DNA of 64,000 bases from Nissabacter sp. SGAir0207 (lineage in GTDB: Bacteria > Pseudomonadota > Gammaproteobacteria > Enterobacterales > Enterobacteriaceae). Under the pieces are notes generated by a model. The model had not been told where the DNA came from. It did not search any database and saw only the letters and a program-made list of their open reading frames with translations. The stretch lies in the NCBI RefSeq assembly GCF_005491205.1, contig NZ_CP028035.1:620001-684000 (forward strand), written 5' to 3'. Positions 10,341 through 20,505 of this stretch are shown here, piece by piece (positions within the stretch are counted from its first letter, which is position 1; every line of letters begins with the position of its first letter). The position numbers and the translations under genes are program-made.

Positions 10341-10356
10341 TCACTCTTTAGAGGTA
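10341..10356 (-). promoter_or_regulatory. NarL/NarP 7-2-7 site of the nirB promoter
   Basis: On the minus strand TACCTCT-AA-AGAGTGA: the first heptamer fits TACYYMT exactly and the second is a 5/7 inverted match. Its centre is 28 bp from the FNR box centre, the same separation as the -69.5 and -41.5 sites of E. coli nirB. Confidence 0.75.
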
Positions 10357-10596
10357 TGTGGATGATTTATCACCATATTTATAAGTTGCGGATTATATTC
10401 AACTTTGGCTGAAACGAATCAGTGCCGACGGGCTGGCCGCAATTGCCAACCGCGCCATTTTTGGTCGCTATGGTCAAACTTTCGGCGGAAGGCGGGAATA
10501 GGGCAGTGCGGCATTGCTGAAACCCGGCCCAAGAGGATATTTTGGGGGTGAAAATTTCATGAAGGAGTGGGGACAGTGCGTGAGGCACCCAAGGTG

Positions 10597-11520
10597 ATGA
10601 CAGAATTGGATAACGGCCTGCTGGAGGAGATCGTCAATCTCACCCGCCCGTTGATTGGGCAGGGCAAGGTGGCGGACTATATCCCGGCGCTGGCGGAGGT
10701 GCCGGCGGATCGGCTGGGCATTGCCATCTGTACGGTGGATGGGCGGGAGTACTATGCTGGCGACGCCGCCGAGCGCTTCTCCATCCAGTCGATCTCCAAG
10801 GTGCTGAGCCTGACGCTGGCGCTGACGCGCTACCCGGAGCAGGAGATCTGGCAGCGGGTGGGCAAGGAGCCATCAGGCCAGCCGTTCAACTCGCTGGTGC
10901 AGTTGGAGCTGGAGCAGGGCAAGCCGCGCAACCCCTTCATCAACCCCGGCGCGCTGGTGGTGTGCGACATGCTGCAAACCCGCCTCAGCGCCCCGCGCCA
11001 GCGGATGCTGGAGGTGGTGCGCCAGCTCGCCGGCCAGCCGGACATCGGTTACGACGGGCGGGTGGCGCGCTCGGAGTTCGACCACGGCGACCGCAACGCC
11101 GCCATCGCCTACCTGATGAAGTCATTTGGCAACTTCGAGAATGAGGTGCTTTCGGTACTTCAGACCTATTTTAATTACTGTGCCCTGCGCATGAGCTGCC
11201 GCGAATTGGCGCGCGCCTTTGTCTACCTCGCCAACCGTGGGCAGGCGCTGGATGCGGAGACGGCGCTGCTATCGCCCCGTCAGGCGCGGCAGATCAATGC
11301 GCTGATGGTGACCTGTGGCATGTACAACGGCGCGGGTGAATTTGCCTACCGGGTCGGGATGCCAGCCAAGTCTGGCGTGGGCGGCGGCATCATCGCCGTG
11401 GTGCCGGATGAGATGTGCATCGCCGTCTGGTCACCGGAACTCGATCCGGCAGGGAACTCTTTGGCCGGCACCGCTGCCTTAGAGCATCTGGCGCAGCGTC
11501 TTGGCCGTTCGATATTTTAA
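10597..11520 (+). CDS. glsB: Glutaminase
   Basis: Serine-dependent beta-lactamase-like glutaminase, L-glutamine to glutamate and ammonia. 307 residues from ATG 10597, aligning with the E. coli GlsB N-terminus. Catalytic SxxK is Ser65-Ile-Ser-Lys68 in [10 protein letters not shown], followed by [10 protein letters not shown] and KSGVGGGI. The Shine-Dalgarno AAGGAG at about 10562 better serves a GTG at 10576, which would add seven residues, so the start is uncertain. Divergent from nirB: both neighbours handle ammonium and nitrogen. Confidence 0.95.
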   Translation: MTELDNGLLEEIVNLTRPLIGQGKVADYIPALAEVPADRLGIAICTVDGREYYAGDAAERFSIQSISKVLSLTLALTRYPEQEIWQRVGKEPSGQPFNSLVQLELEQGKPRNPFINPGALVVCDMLQTRLSAPRQRMLEVVRQLAGQPDIGYDGRVARSEFDHGDRNAAIAYLMKSFGNFENEVLSVLQTYFNYCALRMSCRELARAFVYLANRGQALDAETALLSPRQARQINALMVTCGMYNGAGEFAYRVGMPAKSGVGGGIIAVVPDEMCIAVWSPELDPAGNSLAGTAALEHLAQRLGRSIF

Positions 11521-11556
11521 GCTGCCGCCCGCCGGGTGGCAGAAGAGGGAGTCAGT

Positions 11557-12291
11557 ATGCAATTGAAGAAGATCGTACAGAGCGGGCTGTGTGCCGCCAT
11601 CCTGCTGGCCGCCGGGCAGGCGCAGGCGGATTACCAGTGCAATGTCAAACCGCAGGATGACATCGTTATCACCCCACAGAGCGTGCAGGTGGTAGGGGCC
11701 AGTGGCAACGTGGTTATCTCGCCGAACGGCGACGTGAACCGTGGCGGCCAGATGGTGAATCTGGACGCCCTGCAACGCCAGAAGGCGGTTGATTATCAGG
11801 CGGCGTTGCGCCGCGACCTGCCGTGGATTGACACCGGCGCGCAGCAGCATCTGGAGAAGGCGCGGGTGGCGCTCGACGGCGTCATCGTCGAGCAGCTCGG
11901 CAGTGGCAGCAACGTGCGCAACCGGCTCACCACGCTTAATGGCCAGCTCAAGCAGCAGATGAACCGCATTCTGGAGCACCGCAGCGACGGGCTGGTGTTC
12001 CACCATCAGGCGATTGATCAGGTGCGGGCAGACGGCGAGCGCATCGTGCAGCAGAGCCTGGGCGGTGTGCTGCAAGACAGCCTGAACGAGATGGGCGTCA
12101 AGCAGGCGGCCGGTGCCTCGGACAGCAACCCGTTGCAGGCGGTGATGGGCAACCTCGGCGGGCTGCAACAGGCGATTCAGGCGGAGTGGAGCAATCAGGA
12201 GCAGGAGTTCAACGCCTTCGGCCATGAGGTGTGCAACCGCGTCACCGCGCTGGAGAACCAGCGGGCCGGGCTGCTCAGCAGCCTGAAGTGA
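11557..12291 (+). CDS. yggN: Periplasmic DUF2884 protein YggN
   Basis: 244 residues with a signal peptide (about 1-25, hydrophobic core then AQAQA-DYQC). Function not established. The start MQLKK follows the Shine-Dalgarno GAGGGAG. The mature part has two cysteines, an alpha-helical Gln/Leu-rich middle, and C-terminal EVCNRVTALENQR. 36 bp downstream of glsB and probably cotranscribed. Confidence 0.9.
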   Translation: MQLKKIVQSGLCAAILLAAGQAQADYQCNVKPQDDIVITPQSVQVVGASGNVVISPNGDVNRGGQMVNLDALQRQKAVDYQAALRRDLPWIDTGAQQHLEKARVALDGVIVEQLGSGSNVRNRLTTLNGQLKQQMNRILEHRSDGLVFHHQAIDQVRADGERIVQQSLGGVLQDSLNEMGVKQAAGASDSNPLQAVMGNLGGLQQAIQAEWSNQEQEFNAFGHEVCNRVTALENQRAGLLSSLK

Positions 12292-12304
12292 TGGGCCAGT
12301 AAAG

Positions 12305-12333
12305 AAAAGGGCGCCTTCGGGCGCCCTTTTTTT
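12305..12333. terminator. Bidirectional terminator yggN/hemW
   Basis: Stem GGGCGCC-TTCG-GGCGCCC with a stable UUCG tetraloop, A-rich before and seven T after. It overlaps the hemW stop by two bases. Confidence 0.88.
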
Positions 12334-13471
12334 ACTCTTCGCTCAGGAACAGCTCCAGCAGCGAGTTGAGGAACAGCTTGCCGTGCGGCGTGATCTGCCA
12401 CATCTCGGCGTTCTCCGTCAGGTAGCCCTGTGCCAGCGCCTCATCGATTTGCGGGCGCACCACGCTCTCCGGCAGGCCGGTGAAGGCGGTGAACTCGGCG
12501 CGCGGCGCTGGCTCCAGCAGGCGGAAGCGGTTCATGAAGAACTCGAACGGCAGCTCTGCCGCCGCCACCGCATACTCTTTGTCGAGGTAGCGCCCCTGCA
12601 TATAGCCGCGCGGGTGTCGGGTCTTGCTGGTGCGCAGCAGGGTGCCGTCAGCCAGCGTGATCTTGCCATGCGCGCCGCAGCCGATGCCAAGGTAGTCGCC
12701 AAAGCGCCAGTAGTTGAGGTTGTGGTGGCACTGGTAGCCCGGCTTGGCGTAGGCCGAGGTCTCATACTGCTGGTAGCCCGCGGCGGTCAACAGGGCATCG
12801 CCCTGCTGGAAGATGTCCCACAGCGCGTCATCATCCGGCAGCACCGGCGGGCGCGAGCTAAACAGGGTGTTCGGCTCAATGGTGAGCTGGTACCAGGAGA
12901 GGTGCGGCGGGTTGAGGGCGATCGCCTGACGCAAATCGTCGAGCGCCTCCTCCAGCGTCTGGTCTGGCAGCCCGTGCATCAGGTCGAGATTGAAGCTGCG
13001 CAGCCCCAGCCCGGCGGCCAGACGCGCGGCGCGTTTCGCCTCCTCCGGCCCGTGGATGCGCCCAAGGCGGGTCAGCTTCTCCGGGCTGAAACTCTGCACG
13101 CCGATGGAGATGCGGTTGACGCCAGCGCGCTGGTAGCCGCTGAAGCGGTCTGCCTCCACGGTGCCGGGGTTGGCCTCCATGGTGATCTCCGCGTCCGCCG
13201 CCAGCGGCAGGCGGGCGCGCACGCCATCCAGCAGCGTCTGCATCGCCTCGGCGCTCAGCAGGCTCGGGGTGCCGCCGCCGATGAAAATGGTGGTAATGGT
13301 GCGTCCTGCAACCTTCGGTACCTCAGTATCCAGATCCGCCAGCAGGTGCGCGACATAGTCGTCATGCGGCACCTCGCCCTTGAGGGCGTGGGAGTTGAAG
13401 TCGCAGTACGGGCACTTCTGCACGCACCACGGGATGTGGATATAGAGGCTCAGCGGTGGCAGTTTACGCAT
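12332..13471 (-). CDS. hemW: Heme chaperone HemW
   Basis: Radical-SAM-family heme chaperone that inserts heme into respiratory proteins. It resembles HemN but lacks coproporphyrinogen oxidase activity in known members. 379 residues from [12 protein letters not shown]; cluster ligands Cys16, Cys20 and Cys23 (CVQKCPYC), then IFIGGGTPS and GVQSF. The start at 13471 overlaps the rdgB end by 8 bp, consistent with coupling. Last gene of the yggS operon. Confidence 0.96.
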   Translation of the reverse strand: MRKLPPLSLYIHIPWCVQKCPYCDFNSHALKGEVPHDDYVAHLLADLDTEVPKVAGRTITTIFIGGGTPSLLSAEAMQTLLDGVRARLPLAADAEITMEANPGTVEADRFSGYQRAGVNRISIGVQSFSPEKLTRLGRIHGPEEAKRAARLAAGLGLRSFNLDLMHGLPDQTLEEALDDLRQAIALNPPHLSWYQLTIEPNTLFSSRPPVLPDDDALWDIFQQGDALLTAAGYQQYETSAYAKPGYQCHHNLNYWRFGDYLGIGCGAHGKITLADGTLLRTSKTRHPRGYMQGRYLDKEYAVAAAELPFEFFMNRFRLLEPAPRAEFTAFTGLPESVVRPQIDEALAQGYLTENAEMWQITPHGKLFLNSLLELFLSEE

Positions 13472-14057
13472 GTTTAATCGCATCCAGCAGCTGTGACAGC
13501 GCCCTGCCACGGTGGGAAAGCTCGCGCTTCTCCTCGCGGGTCAGGGCGGCGGCGGTCTTGCCGGCTTCCGGCGCGAAGAAGATCGGGTCGTAGCCAAAGC
13601 CGTTGGTGCCCTCGGCGGCGAAGGTGATCTCGCCCGGCCATGCGCCGTGGCAGACCAGCGGCGTCGGGTCATCGGCGTGGCGCAGGTAGACCAGCACGCA
13701 GTGGAAGCGGGCATGGCGACGGCCGGGCGGCACATCCTGCAACGCCACCAACAGCTTCTCCAGATTTTGCTGGTCGCTGGCATTCTCCCCGGCATAGCGT
13801 GCGGAGTAGATGCCCGGCGCGCCGCCCAGCGCGTCCACCGCCAGACCGGAGTCGTCGGCAATCGCTGGCAGGCCGGTCAGGCGCGAGGCGTGGCGCGCCT
13901 TGAGGATGGCGTTTTCAATAAAGGTCAGGCCGGTCTCTTCCGCCGACTCCACCCCGAGATCGGTTTGGGCGACCACATCCAGGCCAAAATCAGCCAGCAG
14001 ATGGGCCAGCTCGCGCACTTTGCCGGCGTTACCGGTGGCGAGAACAACTTTTTGCAT
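13464..14057 (-). CDS. rdgB: XTP/dITP diphosphatase
   Basis: Hydrolyses dITP, XTP and ITP to monophosphates, cleansing the nucleotide pool. 197 residues; TGNAGK at 8-13, ADDSGL with Asp68/Asp69, and [10 protein letters not shown], all family hallmarks. In the yggS-proC-yggT-yggU-rdgB-hemW operon. Confidence 0.97.
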   Translation of the reverse strand: MQKVVLATGNAGKVRELAHLLADFGLDVVAQTDLGVESAEETGLTFIENAILKARHASRLTGLPAIADDSGLAVDALGGAPGIYSARYAGENASDQQNLEKLLVALQDVPPGRRHARFHCVLVYLRHADDPTPLVCHGAWPGEITFAAEGTNGFGYDPIFFAPEAGKTAAALTREEKRELSHRGRALSQLLDAIKHA

Positions 14058-14131
14058 GAGGGTATCCTGCTGTCACGAGGGTGCCGCCGCAGCGGCACCG
14101 TAGAGTAAAGAGTGACGCCGCATGGGCGGCG

Positions 14132-14425
14132 TCAGGGGGCGAGCAGTGCCGCGACTTCCGGGGGGATCTGCCGCGGCGCAAGGATGCGAATCTGTTTGTG
14201 GCGTCCCAGCTCGCCCTTTTCGATCACCACCTGGTGCTTGGCGACGCGGAACTGCTTCGCCAGATACTTCACCAGATGGGCATTGGCCTGCCCATCCACC
14301 GGCGGGGCGGTGATGGCGACCTTCAGTTCGTCACCATGCAACCCGACCAGTTGGTCACGGCTCGATTTGGGCTGAATATATAGCCTGAGCAGCAGCCCGT
14401 CCAGTTGCGTGGTGACGGCGGTCAC
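14132..14425 (-). CDS. yggU: YggU family protein (DUF167)
   Basis: 97-residue cytoplasmic protein of unknown function. Family block [16 protein letters not shown] and the C-terminal KHKQIR-type motif (GRHKQIRI) are clear. I chose GTG 14425, which overlaps the yggT stop (GTGA) and matches the known N-terminus; another GTG at 14437 would add four residues. Confidence 0.92.
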   Translation of the reverse strand: MTAVTTQLDGLLLRLYIQPKSSRDQLVGLHGDELKVAITAPPVDGQANAHLVKYLAKQFRVAKHQVVIEKGELGRHKQIRILAPRQIPPEVAALLAP

Positions 14426-14976
14426 AGCAGCATCCACAGCTGACCGAAGAGATCCATGCCCAAGTAGTTGAGCAGGTAGAGAACCAGCACCACCACCATC
14501 GCGGAGAAATCAATGCCGCCCATCGCCGGGATCACGCGGCGCACCGGGGCCATCAACGGCTCGGTCAGCTGCATCAGCACATAGTCCATCGGGCCGTTGC
14601 CGCGGCTGACCCAGCTCATGATCGAGCGGATGATGATCATCCAGAACACCAGATAGCCGGCGGACTTGATCACCGAGATCAGGCCGAACAGCAAATTATA
14701 GGGGCTGAGCGACAGCCCGCCCCCCTGAATCAGCAGCAGCAGCGGGTATTTGATGGTCATCAGCAGGAAGGCCAGCAGCAGCGAGGCGCTGTCAACCGGC
14801 CCCAGCGACGGAACCACCCGGCGCAGCGGGCCGACCACCGGCTGGGTGATGCGCACCACAAACTGTGAGAAGGGGTTGTAGAAGTCAGTACGCGCCCACT
14901 GCATCCAGATGCGCAGTAGCAGCACCATTACGTAGAGATCAATCAGCGTTTTGACCAAAAAAGTCAGCGTCAGCAT
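14422..14976 (-). CDS. yggT: YggT family integral membrane protein
   Basis: 184 residues with two YGGT repeats, each about two transmembrane segments (residues near 1-30, 60-90, 95-120, 155-180). Each repeat contains the RIxxWxR/S motif ([18 protein letters not shown] and [18 protein letters not shown]). Family members have been linked to osmotic or potassium stress and to cell-division gene clusters; exact role unsettled. Confidence 0.95.
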   Translation of the reverse strand: MLTLTFLVKTLIDLYVMVLLLRIWMQWARTDFYNPFSQFVVRITQPVVGPLRRVVPSLGPVDSASLLLAFLLMTIKYPLLLLIQGGGLSLSPYNLLFGLISVIKSAGYLVFWMIIIRSIMSWVSRGNGPMDYVLMQLTEPLMAPVRRVIPAMGGIDFSAMVVVLVLYLLNYLGMDLFGQLWMLL

Positions 14977-14996
14977 AAATTACCTTGTTGTTGTGA

Positions 14997-15818
14997 TTAA
15001 AACTGTTTTTCCATGTCCTGCGCGCGGGCAATCGCGGCCTGCATCGCCTCGGCGACGATCTCCGGCAGCTTCTGCTCGTTGAACACCCGCAGCGCCTCCG
15101 CCGTGGTGCCGCCCTTGGAGGTGACGCGTTCGCGCAGCGTGCCGATACCCTCATCCGGGCTGGCCTCCACCAGCGCCGCCGCGCCGCTGGCCGCCTGTTG
15201 CACCAGCAGGCGCGCCTTGTCGGCCGCCATGCCCTGACGCTCCAGCTCCTGCTGCATCGCCTCCATAAACAGGAAGAAGTAGGCCGGGGCGCTGCCAGCG
15301 GCGGCGATCACCTGATTGATGCCCGCCTCCTGCTCGACCCAGCAAATTTTGCCGACCGAGCGCATCAGGTCAGCGGTGAAATCGCGGTCGGCGGCACTGA
15401 CGTAATCGGGCGCGTAGAGGCCGCTCATCCCTTTGCCGACCAGCGACGGGGTATTGGGCATGATGCGCACGATGTTCAAACCCTCGCCCAGCAGCTCGCA
15501 GAAGCGGGTGACGCTGACGCCCGCGGCGATCGACAGCACCAGCTTGCCGTGGAAATCGACCTGCCCGCGCAATGCGTCGCAGACACTGGCCATCAGCTGC
15601 GGTTTCACCGCCAGCACCACCACCTCCGCCGCGGCGGCGCAGGCCGCGTTGTCACTGCTGCTCTTCACGCCATATTGTTCGGCCAGTTGGTCACGGTGGG
15701 TGGCCGACGGCGCACAGACGCTGATGGATTGGGCCGGATAGCCCCCGTCAACCAGACCGGCGACAATCGCGCCAGCCATGTTGCCCGCGCCGATAAAGGT
15801 AATGTTGCGATGTTGCAT
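14997..15818 (-). CDS. proC: Pyrroline-5-carboxylate reductase
   Basis: Last step of proline synthesis, NADPH-dependent. 273 residues. N-terminal Rossmann motif IGAGNMAGAIVAGL; C-terminal P5C signature DEGIGTLRERVTSKGGTTAEAL. Here it sits between yggS and yggT, whereas in E. coli proC is elsewhere on the chromosome. Yersinia/Serratia-type genomes share this arrangement as far as I recall. Confidence 0.97.
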   Translation of the reverse strand: MQHRNITFIGAGNMAGAIVAGLVDGGYPAQSISVCAPSATHRDQLAEQYGVKSSSDNAACAAAAEVVVLAVKPQLMASVCDALRGQVDFHGKLVLSIAAGVSVTRFCELLGEGLNIVRIMPNTPSLVGKGMSGLYAPDYVSAADRDFTADLMRSVGKICWVEQEAGINQVIAAAGSAPAYFFLFMEAMQQELERQGMAADKARLLVQQAASGAAALVEASPDEGIGTLRERVTSKGGTTAEALRVFNEQKLPEIVAEAMQAAIARAQDMEKQF

Positions 15819-15860
15819 GGGACTCCTTGTTGGATGTTATGCAGCAAAAAGGCCGCGCGC

Positions 15861-16571
15861 TCAGCGTGGCTCGCCGTAGTCGCGCGCACCAAAAATGGCG
15901 GTGCCAATCCGCACCAGCGTACTGCCAGCGGCAATGGCGGCTGGCATGTCATCAGTCATGCCCATGGAGAGGGTATCCATCTGCGGGTGGCGCGCCTGCA
16001 TCGCCGCCAGCGCGTCAGCCATCTGGCGGAACACCGCCAGCTGGCGCGCCGGGTCGCTCTCCGGTGCCGGGATCGCCATCAGCCCGCGCAGTTGCAGGCG
16101 TGGCAGCGCTGCCACCGCGTCCACCAGCGCTGGCAGTTCAGCCAGCGTGACGCCAGACTTGCTCGCCTCGTCGCTGATATTGACCTGCACCAGCACATTC
16201 AGCGGCGGCAGGTGCGCTGGGCGCTGCTCATTCAGGCGGGTGGCGATCTTCAGGCGGTCAACGGTATGGCACCAGCCAAAATGCTCGGCCACCAGACGGC
16301 TCTTGTTGGATTGCAGTGGGCCGATGAAGTGCCAGCTCAGCTCGCCAGCCAGCGGGTGGGTGGCGAAATGCTGGATCTTCTCCACCCCCTCCTGCACATA
16401 GTTTTCGCCGAAGGCGCGCTGGCCAGCGGCCATCGCTTCTTCGAGCGCGCTCGCAGGTTTGGTTTTGCTAACCGCAAGCAGCGTAATCTCTTTGGCATCC
16501 CGCCCGCATTCTGATGCAGCAGCGGCGATCCGGCGGCGAACATCCTGTAAATTGTGCTCAATCGTACTCAT
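15861..16571 (-). CDS. yggS: PLP homeostasis protein (YggS/PLPBP)
   Basis: Binds pyridoxal phosphate without known catalysis and affects vitamin B6, amino-acid and CoA balance. 236 residues; PLP lysine Lys36 in LLAVSKTKP, FGENYVQE block, and the C-terminal MGMTDDMPAAIAAGSTLVRIGTAIFG phosphate-binding end. First gene of the operon, divergent from yggR with only 21 bp between start codons. Confidence 0.96.
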   Translation of the reverse strand: MSTIEHNLQDVRRRIAAAASECGRDAKEITLLAVSKTKPASALEEAMAAGQRAFGENYVQEGVEKIQHFATHPLAGELSWHFIGPLQSNKSRLVAEHFGWCHTVDRLKIATRLNEQRPAHLPPLNVLVQVNISDEASKSGVTLAELPALVDAVAALPRLQLRGLMAIPAPESDPARQLAVFRQMADALAAMQARHPQMDTLSMGMTDDMPAAIAAGSTLVRIGTAIFGARDYGEPR

Positions 16572-16592
16572 AGTGGCTCAGAGGTGGTGGAG

Positions 16593-17621
16593 ATGGATAT
16601 CAATGAATGGGTGGCCCTTAGTGTAAAGCATAATGCCTCCGATCTGCACCTCTGTACCGGACATCCGCCCATCTGGCGGCAGGATGGGCGGCTGCGGCGG
16701 GATGAGCGCCAGCCGCGCCTCTCCGCCGCCGCGCTGGCGGCATGGTGTGACCGCTGGCTGGCAGAGCCACAGCGGCAGGCGCTGGTGGCAGAGGGACAGG
16801 TGGATCTGGCGCTGACCCTGCCCGCAGGGACGCGATTGCGGGCGCACCTGTTCCAACAGGCGGAGGGGCTGTCATTGGCGCTGCGCCCCTTGCCGGTAAG
16901 CTGCCCGCAACTCTCGGATCTGGGCGCGCCGCCGGTGCTGGCGGAGTGGGCGCTGGCCGCCGATGGGCTGTTGCTGGTCACCGGCGCGACCGGCAGCGGC
17001 AAATCTACCACGCTGGCGGCGCTGGTTGGGCACCTCAACCGGCAGGCCGCGCGGCACATCATCACGCTGGAAGACCCGATTGAGTTCCTGCACACCAGCG
17101 AGCGTTGCCTGATCCAGCAGCGGGAGATTGGGCCGCACAGCCGCACCTTTGCCGGGGCGCTACGGGCGGCGCTGCGTGAAGACCCGGATGTGATTTTGCT
17201 GGGGGAGCTACGTGATGCCGACACCATCCGGCTGGCGCTAACCGCCGCCGAGACCGGGCATCTGGTGATGGCGACGCTGCACACCCGCGGCGCGGCGCAG
17301 GCGGTGGAGCGGCTGGTGGACACCTTCCCGGCGGAGGAGAAGGCCTTTGTCCGCGCCCAGCTGGCCGGCAGTTTGCGGGCGGTGGTGTCACAGACGCTGT
17401 GCGCCACCGCCGGGGGCGGCCGGGTGGCGCTGTTTGAGACGCTGGCCGTCACGCCAGCGGCCAGCCACCTGATCCGCGAGGGCAAAAGCCACCAGCTGCC
17501 AGCGCTGCTGCAAACCGGCGCGCAGGCCGGGATGCAGACCTTTGCCCAGAGCCGCGCACAGCGGCTGGCACAGGGGGTACGTTTTGAGACGGAAGCGGGT
17601 GGGGCGGGCGTTCAGCCGTAG
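16593..17621 (+). CDS. yggR: PilT-like type IV pilus ATPase (YggR)
   Basis: 342 residues from [13 protein letters not shown] with Shine-Dalgarno GAGGTGGTGGAG. Secretion/retraction ATPase fold: N-terminal PAS-like part, Walker [10 protein letters not shown] at 131-139, Asp box (TLEDPIEF), Walker [11 protein letters not shown], His box [14 protein letters not shown]. Resembles PilT retraction motors, but no other pilus gene is nearby, as in E. coli. Its last 10 bp overlap the end of convergent ruvX. Confidence 0.92.
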   Translation: MDINEWVALSVKHNASDLHLCTGHPPIWRQDGRLRRDERQPRLSAAALAAWCDRWLAEPQRQALVAEGQVDLALTLPAGTRLRAHLFQQAEGLSLALRPLPVSCPQLSDLGAPPVLAEWALAADGLLLVTGATGSGKSTTLAALVGHLNRQAARHIITLEDPIEFLHTSERCLIQQREIGPHSRTFAGALRAALREDPDVILLGELRDADTIRLALTAAETGHLVMATLHTRGAAQAVERLVDTFPAEEKAFVRAQLAGSLRAVVSQTLCATAGGGRVALFETLAVTPAASHLIREGKSHQLPALLQTGAQAGMQTFAQSRAQRLAQGVRFETEAGGAGVQP

Positions 17622-18034
17622 TGGTTTTCGAACCAGCTCTCAAGGATCACCACTGCGGAGGCGGAGTCAACGCTGCCCTTGTCGAGGGCGCGGAAGCCGC
17701 CACGGTCGAACAGGTGGGCGCGCGCCTCTACGGTGCTGAGGCGCTCGTCATGCAGCTCAACCTGCACGCCGAAACGGCCATGCAGGCGGTTGGCGAACTT
17801 ACGCGCGCGGGCGGTCAGCGGTTGCTCGGTGCCGTCCATATTGAGCGGCAGGCCGACCACCACCAGATCGGGTTGCCACTCTTTCAGCAGCTTCTCGATT
17901 TTGGGCCACTCTGGCGTGCCGTCCTGTGCCTTGAAGGCGGGCAGGGCGCGGGCGGTGCCGGTGATCTCCTGGCCAATCGCCACGCCAATGCTCTTGGTGC
18001 CGAAATCAAAGGCGATCAGGGTGCGGTTGCTCAT
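17612..18034 (-). CDS. ruvX: Holliday junction resolvase-like YqgF/RuvX (pre-16S rRNA nuclease)
   Basis: RNase-H-fold nuclease; in E. coli YqgF is implicated in 16S rRNA 5'-end maturation and transcription anti-termination. 140 residues; acidic residues in [15 protein letters not shown] and in the C-terminal [15 protein letters not shown]. Coupled to yqgE by a TGATG overlap. Confidence 0.96.
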   Translation of the reverse strand: MSNRTLIAFDFGTKSIGVAIGQEITGTARALPAFKAQDGTPEWPKIEKLLKEWQPDLVVVGLPLNMDGTEQPLTARARKFANRLHGRFGVQVELHDERLSTVEARAHLFDRGGFRALDKGSVDSASAVVILESWFENHYG

Positions 18035-18597
18035 CAGGCGTGCCCCGCCTGCGTGGCGATGTTGGCGATGTCGATGCCAAGGCGACGGCCCGCCTCGCGC
18101 CAGCGGTCAGCGATCGGCACGTGGAACAGGATATCTACGCTGGCCTCCGAGGTGAGCCAGGCGTTCTCCAGCAGCTCCTTCTCCAGCTGGCCCTGCTCCC
18201 AACTGGCGTAGCCCAGCGCCACCAGCACCTCTTCCGGCTGGTCTTGGGTGCCGAGCGTCTCCAGCACATCCTTGGAGGTGGTGATCATGGTCTGGTCAGA
18301 GATCAGGATACTGGAGCCAAAACCCTCACGCGGGGTATGCAGGATAAAGCCACGATCTTCCGCCAGCGGGCCGCCGGAGAAGACCGGCTTGTCCAGACGG
18401 ATGGCGGGATCGCGCTCAACGGGGGCGATTTTCAATTTGTTCAGGACACCTTCAACAGTGAACTGCTCAACCGGTTTGTTAATGACCAGCCCCATCGCGC
18501 CTTCTTCATTGTGTTCGCAGATATAGACTACGGCACGTTTGAATTGCGGATCGTCCAAAGAGGGCATGGCAATAAGAAAGTGATGCTGTAAATTCAT
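18034..18597 (-). CDS. yqgE: YqgE/AlgH family protein
   Basis: 187 residues from ATG 18597 ([14 protein letters not shown]), the family start. Function unknown. Hallmarks: [31 protein letters not shown]. Upstream in-frame codons would add an unrelated extension and were rejected. Cotranscribed with ruvX, a conserved pair. Confidence 0.95.
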   Translation of the reverse strand: MNLQHHFLIAMPSLDDPQFKRAVVYICEHNEEGAMGLVINKPVEQFTVEGVLNKLKIAPVERDPAIRLDKPVFSGGPLAEDRGFILHTPREGFGSSILISDQTMITTSKDVLETLGTQDQPEEVLVALGYASWEQGQLEKELLENAWLTSEASVDILFHVPIADRWREAGRRLGIDIANIATQAGHA

Positions 18598-18717
18598 TAT
18601 AGTTTGGAGCTTTCGCGGGGTTAAAGGGTACACAATCTGTAGTATGCGGCGTGCGGCCAGCCAAGTCACTGGCCGCAATCTGAAAAGGCGGCCAGTTTCC
18701 GGGCTTTTTAGCGGGGA

Positions 18718-19668
18718 TTAACGGGCAGCCAGGCGTTTCTCAATTGCATCCATCAACATACCGGTGATGGAGATGGGGAACGCCGCCTCGATCTCGCGAG
18801 CGCAGGTCGGGCTGGTGACGTTGATCTCCGTCAGGCGGTCGCCAATGATGTCGAGGCCGACAAAGATCAGCCCTTTCTGCTTCAGGATCGGGGCCACGGT
18901 GCGGGCGATCTGCCAGTCGGATTCGCTCAGCGGGCGCGCCTCGCCACGGCCACCGGCCGCCAGGTTGCCACGGGTTTCGCCCTGCGCCGGGATACGCGCC
19001 AGACAGTAGGGCACCGGCTCGCCATCCACCACCAGCACGCGCTTGTCGCCGTCTTTAATAGCTGGCAGGTAGTTCTGCGCCATGCAGTAGCGGCTGCCGT
19101 GCTCGGTCAGGGTCTCGACGATGACGGACAGGTTGGGGTCATCCTGCTTCACGCGGAAGATGGACGCGCCGCCCATGCCGTCCAGCGGTTTGAGGATGAT
19201 GTCACCATGCTCCTGATGGAAGCTGCGCAGGTGCGCCTTGTCGCGGCTCACCAGCGTGTCCGGCGTCAGCTCCGGGAACCAGGCGGTGAACAGCTTCTCG
19301 TTGCAGTCACGCAGGCTCTGCGGCTTGTTGACCACCAGCGTGCCCTTGTCCTCGGCGCGCTCCAGAATGTAGGTCGCGTAGACAAACTCGGTATCGAACG
19401 GCGGGTCTTTGCGCATCAGCACGGTGTCGAGCTGGTGCAGCGGGATATCCTGCTCTTCACCGAACTCATACCACTGCTCATAGTTCTGCTCGACGCGCAG
19501 CAGGCGGGTGCGGGCGCGTGCCTCGCCACCGCGCAGGTAGAGGTCGCGCATCTCCATGTAGTGGATTTCCCAACCACGGCGCTGCGCTTCCAACAGCATG
19601 GCGAAACTGGTGTCTTTCTTGATGTTGATGGAGGAAATCGGGTCCATCACGATGCCGAGCTTGATCAT
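18718..19668 (-). CDS. gshB: Glutathione synthetase
   Basis: ATP-grasp ligase joining gamma-glutamylcysteine and glycine. 316 residues starting MIKLGIVMDPI. Visible: MRKDPPFDTE, ILKPLDGMGGASIF (glycine-rich ATP lid), RGNLAAGGRGEA, and the Mg-binding end EINVTSPT. 10 bp after rsmE and likely cotranscribed; yqgE-ruvX follow. Confidence 0.97.
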   Translation of the reverse strand: MIKLGIVMDPISSINIKKDTSFAMLLEAQRRGWEIHYMEMRDLYLRGGEARARTRLLRVEQNYEQWYEFGEEQDIPLHQLDTVLMRKDPPFDTEFVYATYILERAEDKGTLVVNKPQSLRDCNEKLFTAWFPELTPDTLVSRDKAHLRSFHQEHGDIILKPLDGMGGASIFRVKQDDPNLSVIVETLTEHGSRYCMAQNYLPAIKDGDKRVLVVDGEPVPYCLARIPAQGETRGNLAAGGRGEARPLSESDWQIARTVAPILKQKGLIFVGLDIIGDRLTEINVTSPTCAREIEAAFPISITGMLMDAIEKRLAAR

Positions 19669-19678
19669 TGTTTCTCCT

Positions 19679-20410
19679 TTAGCCCAGGTCGCCAAAACGG
19701 ACCTGGAGGGCGGTTATCGCAGTGAGCGCCGTCGTTTCGGTGCGTAAAACGCGCGGTCCCAACAAAATATCGGTAAAGCCAACGGTGGCGGTCATGGCGA
19801 TCTCATCTGCGGAGAGTCCCCCTTCCGGCCCAATCAGCAAGCGAACCTTTTCCACCGGCAGCGGCAGGGTGTTGATGCTCTGGCTGGCGCGCGGGTGCAG
19901 GTTGAGTTTCAGGCTCCCATCCTCCTCCTTACACCAGACGTCCAGCGGCATCGCCTCGCGGATCAGCGGGATGCGGTTGCGCCCGCACTGCTCGCAGGCG
20001 GCGATGGCAATCTTCTGCCACTGCTGGATCTTCTTCGCCAGCCGTTCGCCGTCCAGTTTAACCCCACAGCGCTCGGAAAACAGGGGGGTAATTGTGCTTA
20101 CGCCCAGCTCAATGGATTTCTGGATAGTGAACTCCATCTTCTCGCCCCGTGAAATAACCTGTCCGAGGTGCAAGTCGAGCGGGGACTCCACATCCTCCAC
20201 CACGCCGTCGCCCAAGGTGACGCGGACGCTCTTTTTGTCTACCTGCGCAATCTCTGCCGGGAACACCTGATTACTGCCGTCAAAGAGGTGCAGGTGCTGG
20301 CCTGCGCTCATGCGCAGCACGCGGCCGACGTGGTTGGCCGCCTCATCGCTCAGCATGATGCTGCTGCCGGAGGCCAGTGGCTCCGGATGGTAAATGCGGG
20401 GAATGCGCAT
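19679..20410 (-). CDS. rsmE: 16S rRNA (uracil-1498-N3)-methyltransferase
   Basis: SPOUT-class methyltransferase acting on the 30S subunit. 243 residues; N-terminal PUA-like part and C-terminal knot with [14 protein letters not shown] and [13 protein letters not shown], both diagnostic for RsmE. Confidence 0.97.
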   Translation of the reverse strand: MRIPRIYHPEPLASGSSIMLSDEAANHVGRVLRMSAGQHLHLFDGSNQVFPAEIAQVDKKSVRVTLGDGVVEDVESPLDLHLGQVISRGEKMEFTIQKSIELGVSTITPLFSERCGVKLDGERLAKKIQQWQKIAIAACEQCGRNRIPLIREAMPLDVWCKEEDGSLKLNLHPRASQSINTLPLPVEKVRLLIGPEGGLSADEIAMTATVGFTDILLGPRVLRTETTALTAITALQVRFGDLG

Positions 20411-20462
20411 AACGTGGGTTCAACTTCCTGTGACATAAGGGGCCGCCAGCTGCGGCATGACG

Positions 20463-20489
20463 AGCGCGCCAGCCACGGGCTGGCGCGCG
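20463..20489 (-). terminator. Strong hairpin downstream of endA
   Basis: GCGCGCCAGCC and its complement GGCTGGCGCGC flank a short loop between endA and rsmE. No T-run follows, so it may be a weak terminator or a 3'-end stabiliser. Confidence 0.45.
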
Positions 20490-20505
20490 GAGTGCCTAGT
20501 GTAGG

